Positions 59,861 through 64,000 of a stretch of DNA of 64,000 nucleotides are shown in pieces; positions within the stretch are counted from its first letter, which is position 1, and every line of letters starts with the position of its first letter. A program made the translations under genes and the position numbers. Source of the stretch: Gammaproteobacteria bacterium (GTDB lineage: Bacteria; Pseudomonadota; Gammaproteobacteria; Steroidobacterales; Steroidobacteraceae); assembly GCA_016882265.1 (NCBI GenBank), contig VGVB01000001.1:124001-188000 (forward strand). The letters are read 5' to 3'. The notes beneath the pieces were generated by a model, which made no database searches, had not been told where the DNA came from, and saw only the letters and a program-made list of their open reading frames with translations.

Positions 59861-62026
59861 ATGACTGATCAGGAAGACCTCCCGGATTCCGGCCAGCTCG
59901 ACCTCTGGCGCCAGGCGGCCGCCCGTTCTGCGCCGGGCGGCGATCCCGACGCGCTCAACTGGCGTACGCCGGAAGGCCTCGCCGTCAAGCCGCTCTATAC
60001 CGCTGCCGATCTCGCCGGCCTGCCGCACACCGACACGCTGCCCGGATTTCCGCCCTACGTCCGCGGGCCGCAGCCGACGATGTACACGGTGCGACCGTGG
60101 ACGATCCGCCAGTACGCCGGCTTCTCGACCGCCGCGGAGAGCAACGCCTTCTATCGCCGCACGCTGGCCGGAGGCGGCCAGGGCATCAGCGTCGCGTTCG
60201 ACCTCGCCACGCATCGCGGCTATGACAGCGACCACCCGCGCGTGACCGGTGACGTCGGCAAGGCCGGCGTCGCAATCGACAGCGTCGAGGACATGAAGGT
60301 GCTGTTCGACGGCATTCCGCTCGACCGGGTCAGCGTGTCGATGACGATGAACGGCGCGGTGCTGCCGGTGCTGGCCGGCTACATTGTCGCCGCCGAAGAG
60401 CAGGGCGTTCGCCCGGCGCAGCTCTCGGGGACCATCCAGAACGACATCCTCAAGGAGTTCATGGTCCGCAACACGTATATCTATCCGCCGGCACCGAGCA
60501 TGCGCATCGTCGGCGACGTGATCGCGTACACCGCACAGCACCTGCCGCGCTTCAACTCGATCAGCATTTCCGGCTATCACATGCAGGAGGCGGGCGCGAA
60601 CCAGGCCCTCGAGCTCGCTTTCACGCTGGCCGATGGCATGGAATACGTGCGCGCGGCGCTGGCGTGCGGTCTCGACATCGATGCGTTCGCGGGCCAGCTC
60701 TCGTTCTTCTTCGGCATCGGCATGAACTTCTACCTCGAGGTCGCCAAGCTGCGCGCCGCGCGGCTGCTGTGGTACCGGATCATGGGCGAGTTCGGCGCGC
60801 AGAACCCGAAGAGCCGGATGCTGCGTACGCACTGCCAGACTTCGGGCTGGAGCCTGACCGCGCAGGATCCCTACAACAACGTCGTGCGCACGACGATCGA
60901 GGCGCTGGCCGCCGTGTTCGGCGGCACGCAGTCGCTGCACACCAATGCCTTCGACGAGGCGCTGGCGCTGCCGTCCGACCAGAGCGCGCGCATCGCGCGC
61001 AACACGCAGCTCATCCTGCAGGAAGAGACGCACATCACCAGCGTCGTCGATCCGTGGGCCGGCAGCTTCCTGATGGAGACGCTGACGCAGCAGATGGCCG
61101 ACAAGGCCTGGTCGATCATCGGCGAGGTCGAGGCCCAGGGCGGCATGACGCGCGCCGTCGCCTCCGGCTGGGCCAAGCTGCGCATCGAGGCGAGCGCCGC
61201 GGAGAAGCAGGCGCGCATCGACGCCGGCAGTGACGTGATCGTCGGCGTCAACAGGTATCCGCCGCCGGCCAGCGAGCCGCTCGAGCTGCTCGAGGTCGAC
61301 AACCACGCGGTCCGCGACGCGCAGATCCGCCGTCTCGCGGCGCTGCGCGCCGCGCGCGACGGGCCGGCCGTGCAGGCGGCGCTGACGGCGCTGGTACAAT
61401 GCGCCCGGACCGGGGCGGGGAATCTGCTCGAGTTGACGATCGGCGCGATCCGCCTGCGCGCGACGGTCGGCGAGGTCAGCGACGCGCTGGAGCAGGTGTT
61501 CGGGCGGCATCGGGCCGACACACAGAAGGTGACCGGGGTGTACGGAGCGGCCTACGGCAACGCCGCGGACTGGGACCGGCTCAAGGCCGACGTGGCGGCG
61601 TTCGCCGCTGACTATGGCCGCCGCCCGCGCGTGCTGATCGCCAAGCTCGGCCAGGATGGCCACGACCGCGGCGCACGCGTGGTCGCCAGCGCCTTCGCCG
61701 ATCTCGGCTTCGACGTCGACATCGGGCCGCTGTTCCAGACCGCGGAGGAATGCGCGCGCCAGGCGCTCGAGAACGACGTGCACGCGGTCGGCGTCTCGAC
61801 GCTGGCCGCCGGGCACAAGACGCTGGTGCCGGCGATCATCGCCAGCCTGCAGGAGCAGGGCGGCGACGACATCGTCGTGTTCGTCGGCGGCGTCGTGCCG
61901 CCGCAGGACCACGAGTTCCTGCGCGCCGCCGGAGTGCGCGGCATCTACGGACCGGGCACGCCGATCCCGGCGAGCGCGCGCGACGTGCTCGAGCAGATCA
62001 AGGCCCACTGCAAGCCGCGCCGGTGA
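59861..62026 (+). CDS. Methylmalonyl-CoA mutase (B12-dependent, single chain)
   Basis: This 721-residue enzyme (ATG 59861, GGAG ribosome-binding site; a GTG at 59834 is possible) has the substrate-barrel signature [20 protein letters not shown], with Tyr75 and Arg78. [20 protein letters not shown] and [20 protein letters not shown] follow. The C-terminal B12 domain has D-x-H ([10 protein letters not shown], His601), [10 protein letters not shown] and VFVGGVVPP. It converts (R)-methylmalonyl-CoA to succinyl-CoA. It is followed directly by meaB. Confidence 0.9.
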   Translation: MTDQEDLPDSGQLDLWRQAAARSAPGGDPDALNWRTPEGLAVKPLYTAADLAGLPHTDTLPGFPPYVRGPQPTMYTVRPWTIRQYAGFSTAAESNAFYRRTLAGGGQGISVAFDLATHRGYDSDHPRVTGDVGKAGVAIDSVEDMKVLFDGIPLDRVSVSMTMNGAVLPVLAGYIVAAEEQGVRPAQLSGTIQNDILKEFMVRNTYIYPPAPSMRIVGDVIAYTAQHLPRFNSISISGYHMQEAGANQALELAFTLADGMEYVRAALACGLDIDAFAGQLSFFFGIGMNFYLEVAKLRAARLLWYRIMGEFGAQNPKSRMLRTHCQTSGWSLTAQDPYNNVVRTTIEALAAVFGGTQSLHTNAFDEALALPSDQSARIARNTQLILQEETHITSVVDPWAGSFLMETLTQQMADKAWSIIGEVEAQGGMTRAVASGWAKLRIEASAAEKQARIDAGSDVIVGVNRYPPPASEPLELLEVDNHAVRDAQIRRLAALRAARDGPAVQAALTALVQCARTGAGNLLELTIGAIRLRATVGEVSDALEQVFGRHRADTQKVTGVYGAAYGNAADWDRLKADVAAFAADYGRRPRVLIAKLGQDGHDRGARVVASAFADLGFDVDIGPLFQTAEECARQALENDVHAVGVSTLAAGHKTLVPAIIASLQEQGGDDIVVFVGGVVPPQDHEFLRAAGVRGIYGPGTPIPASARDVLEQIKAHCKPRR

Positions 62027-63006
62027 GCATCCCGCCCGCTGATCAGTCGCTGGCCGACGGCGTGCGCCGCGGCGACCGCCGCGCGCTGGCCCGCGCGATC
62101 ACGCTGCTGGAGTCGACCCGACCCGACCACCGGCCGCGCGCCGATGCGCTGTTGAACGCGCTGCTGCCGCACACCGGCCGGGCGTTGCGTCTCGGCATCT
62201 CCGGCGTGCCCGGCGCCGGCAAGTCCACGTTCATCGAGACGCTCGGCCTGCACCTGATCGGCCGCGGCCAGTGCGTCGCGGTGCTGGCGGTCGATCCGTC
62301 GTCGAGCATTTCCGGCGGCTCGATCCTCGGCGACAAGACCCGCATGGAGCGCCTCGCGCAGCAGCCGGCCGCCTACATCCGGCCGAGCCCGGCCGGCGGC
62401 GCGCCGGGCGGCGTGGCCGGCCACACCCGCGAGGCGCTGCTCGCCTGCGAGGCCGCCGGCTTCGACCTCGTCATCGTCGAGACCGTCGGCATCGGCCAGA
62501 GCGAAGCGACCGTCGCCGGCATGACCGACCTGTTCGTGCTGGTGCAGCTTCCGAACGCCGGCGATGAGCTGCAGGCGATCAAGCGCGGCGCTATGGAGCT
62601 CGCCGACCTCATCGTCGTCAACAAGGCCGACCTCGATGCGGCGGCGGCGGAGCGCGCCAGAGCAACGCTCGCCGGTGCGCTCGGCGCCTTCGCTGCGCAC
62701 AGCCGCGGCGGCCGTCCGCCGCCGGTGCTGGTCGTCAGCGCGCTGCGTGGCGACGGCATCGCCGAATTCCACGCCGCCGTCGAGCGCGAGGCCGAGACAC
62801 GACGCAGCAGCGGCGCCTTCGCGGAGCGCCGCCGCCAGCAGGCACTGGCCTGGATGTGGGACACCGTGCACGCCGGGCTGCTGGCCGACTTCCACGAGCA
62901 TCCGGCGGTGCGCGCGGCACTGCCGGCGCTGCTCGCCGACGTCGCCGCGGCGCGGATCGCACCACCGGCCGCGGCGCGCGCGCTGCTGGACCGCTTCGAG
63001 CACTGA
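62023..63006 (+). CDS. meaB: MeaB/ArgK-type GTPase chaperone of the mutase
   Basis: This 327-residue G3E GTPase has P-loop GVPGAGKST (residues 61-69), [30 protein letters not shown] and VVNKADLD. It protects and reloads methylmalonyl-CoA mutase with cobalamin. It starts with GTG overlapping the mutase stop (GTGA) and is one operon with it. Confidence 0.9.
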   Translation: MSIPPADQSLADGVRRGDRRALARAITLLESTRPDHRPRADALLNALLPHTGRALRLGISGVPGAGKSTFIETLGLHLIGRGQCVAVLAVDPSSSISGGSILGDKTRMERLAQQPAAYIRPSPAGGAPGGVAGHTREALLACEAAGFDLVIVETVGIGQSEATVAGMTDLFVLVQLPNAGDELQAIKRGAMELADLIVVNKADLDAAAAERARATLAGALGAFAAHSRGGRPPPVLVVSALRGDGIAEFHAAVEREAETRRSSGAFAERRRQQALAWMWDTVHAGLLADFHEHPAVRAALPALLADVAAARIAPPAAARALLDRFEH

Positions 63007-63016
63007 GGGCGACGCC

Positions 63017-64000
63017 ATGCACGACATCATCGCGGAACTCGAGGCCCGGCGCGCGCGCGCCAGGCTGGGCGGCGGCGAGAAGCGCATTGCCGCGCAGCAC
63101 GCCAAGGGCAAGCTGACCGCGCGCGAGCGACTCGATGTGCTGCTCGACGAAGGCAGCTTCGAGGAATGGGACATGTTCGTCGAGCATCGCTGCAGCGACT
63201 TCGGCATGGCCGAGCAGCGCGTGCCCGGCGACGGCGTGGTCACCGGCCACGGCCGGATCGACGGCCGGCTGGTGTTCGTGTTCAGCCAGGACTTCACTGT
63301 GTTCGGCGGCGCGCTGTCCGAGGCGCACGCCGAGAAGATCTGCAAGATCATGGACCAGGCGCTCAAGGTCGGCGCGCCGGTGATCGGCATCAACGATTCC
63401 GGCGGCGCGCGCATCCAGGAAGGGGTCGCCTCGCTCGGCGGCTACGCCGAGGTGTTCCAGCGCAACGTGCTCGCCTCCGGCGTCGTGCCGCAGCTCAGCC
63501 TGGTGATGGGCCCCTGCGCCGGCGGCGCGGTGTACAGCCCGGCGATGACCGACTTCATCTTCATGGTCCGCGACTCGAGCTACATGTTCGTCACCGGCCC
63601 CGACGTCACCCGCACCGTGACCCACGAGGAGGTGACCGCCGAGCAGCTCGGCGGCGCGAGCACGCACACCACGAAGAGCGGCGTCGCCGACCTCGCATTC
63701 GACAACGACGTCGATGCGCTGCTGATGGCGCGCCGGCTGTTCGGCTACCTGCCGCTCAGCAACCGTGAACGGCCGCCGCACGGCCCCGGCGACGACCCAC
63801 CGGACCGCGACGACCTGTCGCTCGACACGCTGGTGCCGGACAGTCCGAACCAGCCGTACGACATCAAGGAGCTGATCGTCAAGGTCGCCGACGACGGCGA
63901 GTTCTTCGAGCTGCAACCCGACTACGCCGCCAACATCGTCACCGGCTTCGGCCGCATGGGCGGCCAGACGGTCGGCTTCGTCGGCAACCAGCCACTGGTG
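63017..64000 (+). CDS. pccB: Propionyl-CoA carboxylase beta subunit (3' end outside window)
   Basis: The 328 visible codons are the N-terminal two thirds of the carboxyltransferase subunit: [40 protein letters not shown] (acyl-CoA oxyanion region) and [20 protein letters not shown]. The second-domain start ([20 protein letters not shown]) is also seen. It carboxylates propionyl-CoA to methylmalonyl-CoA, so with the mutase and MeaB the operon makes succinyl-CoA. The start is 10 bases after meaB. The alpha (biotin) subunit is not visible. Confidence 0.9.
   Translation, partial: MHDIIAELEARRARARLGGGEKRIAAQHAKGKLTARERLDVLLDEGSFEEWDMFVEHRCSDFGMAEQRVPGDGVVTGHGRIDGRLVFVFSQDFTVFGGALSEAHAEKICKIMDQALKVGAPVIGINDSGGARIQEGVASLGGYAEVFQRNVLASGVVPQLSLVMGPCAGGAVYSPAMTDFIFMVRDSSYMFVTGPDVTRTVTHEEVTAEQLGGASTHTTKSGVADLAFDNDVDALLMARRLFGYLPLSNRERPPHGPGDDPPDRDDLSLDTLVPDSPNQPYDIKELIVKVADDGEFFELQPDYAANIVTGFGRMGGQTVGFVGNQPLV

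Noticed and set aside
59822..62008. A 728-codon minus-strand open frame opposite methylmalonyl-CoA mutase
   Set aside because: It is an antisense shadow of a fully conserved enzyme, with Arg/Asp/His-rich composition and no recognisable motif.

Overview
The window comes from a high-GC Gram-negative bacterium. It looks like a member of the Pseudomonadota with a large acyl-CoA catabolic repertoire; a gammaproteobacterial steroid or terpenoid degrader would fit, but this is inferred from gene content only. No rRNA, tRNA or CRISPR array was seen. Most of the DNA is dense coding sequence with short gaps and many ATGA-type start/stop overlaps.

Layout. (1) 1-2.1 kb: tail of an outer-membrane barrel gene, then a Phd-like antitoxin overlapping a nucleotidyltransferase. 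(2) 2.1-17.4 kb: mixed catabolic genes, including a family III CoA-transferase, an acyl-CoA synthetase, a luciferase-like oxidoreductase, short-chain dehydrogenases, a sulfotransferase fused to a SnoaL-like domain, DUF1214 and SMP-30 proteins, and an Old-Yellow-Enzyme/dienoyl-CoA-reductase-like enzyme. (3) 17.4-25.3 kb: an accessory island. It holds a Doc toxin with a broken antitoxin, VapC with a damaged VapB, PrlF/YhaV, an intact and a decayed DUF4143 ATPase, and a repeated secreted-protein gene. That gene is present as one intact copy, one copy frameshifted by a 14-bp tandem duplication, and one 3' fragment spliced into vapB. (4) 25.3-29.1 kb: a three-subunit molybdenum hydroxylase on the minus strand. 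(5) 29.3-54.2 kb: a 24-gene co-directional catabolic cluster. (6) 54.2-59.1 kb: an XRE/nucleotidyltransferase pair, a PQQ dehydrogenase, a second intact DUF4143 ATPase and a truncated luciferase-like gene. (7) 59.1-64 kb: a GntR regulator divergent from methylmalonyl-CoA mutase, MeaB and the start of propionyl-CoA carboxylase beta.

How it fits together. The 25-kb cluster looks like a complete acyl-CoA side-chain or ring degradation unit. It encodes several CoA-transferases, a racemase-like member, two acyl-CoA dehydrogenases, a paired MaoC hydratase, three crotonases (one resembling the ring-opening MenB/BadI type) and two thiolase-like/DUF35 pairs reminiscent of retro-aldolases. It also encodes its own electron outlet: EtfB, EtfA and an EtfD-like membrane Fe-S oxidoreductase. 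A complete acetone carboxylase-like trio (AcxA, AcxB, AcxC) suggests that a ketone is consumed or made. The mutase/PCC operon would handle propionyl-CoA. The substrate cannot be read from sequence alone.
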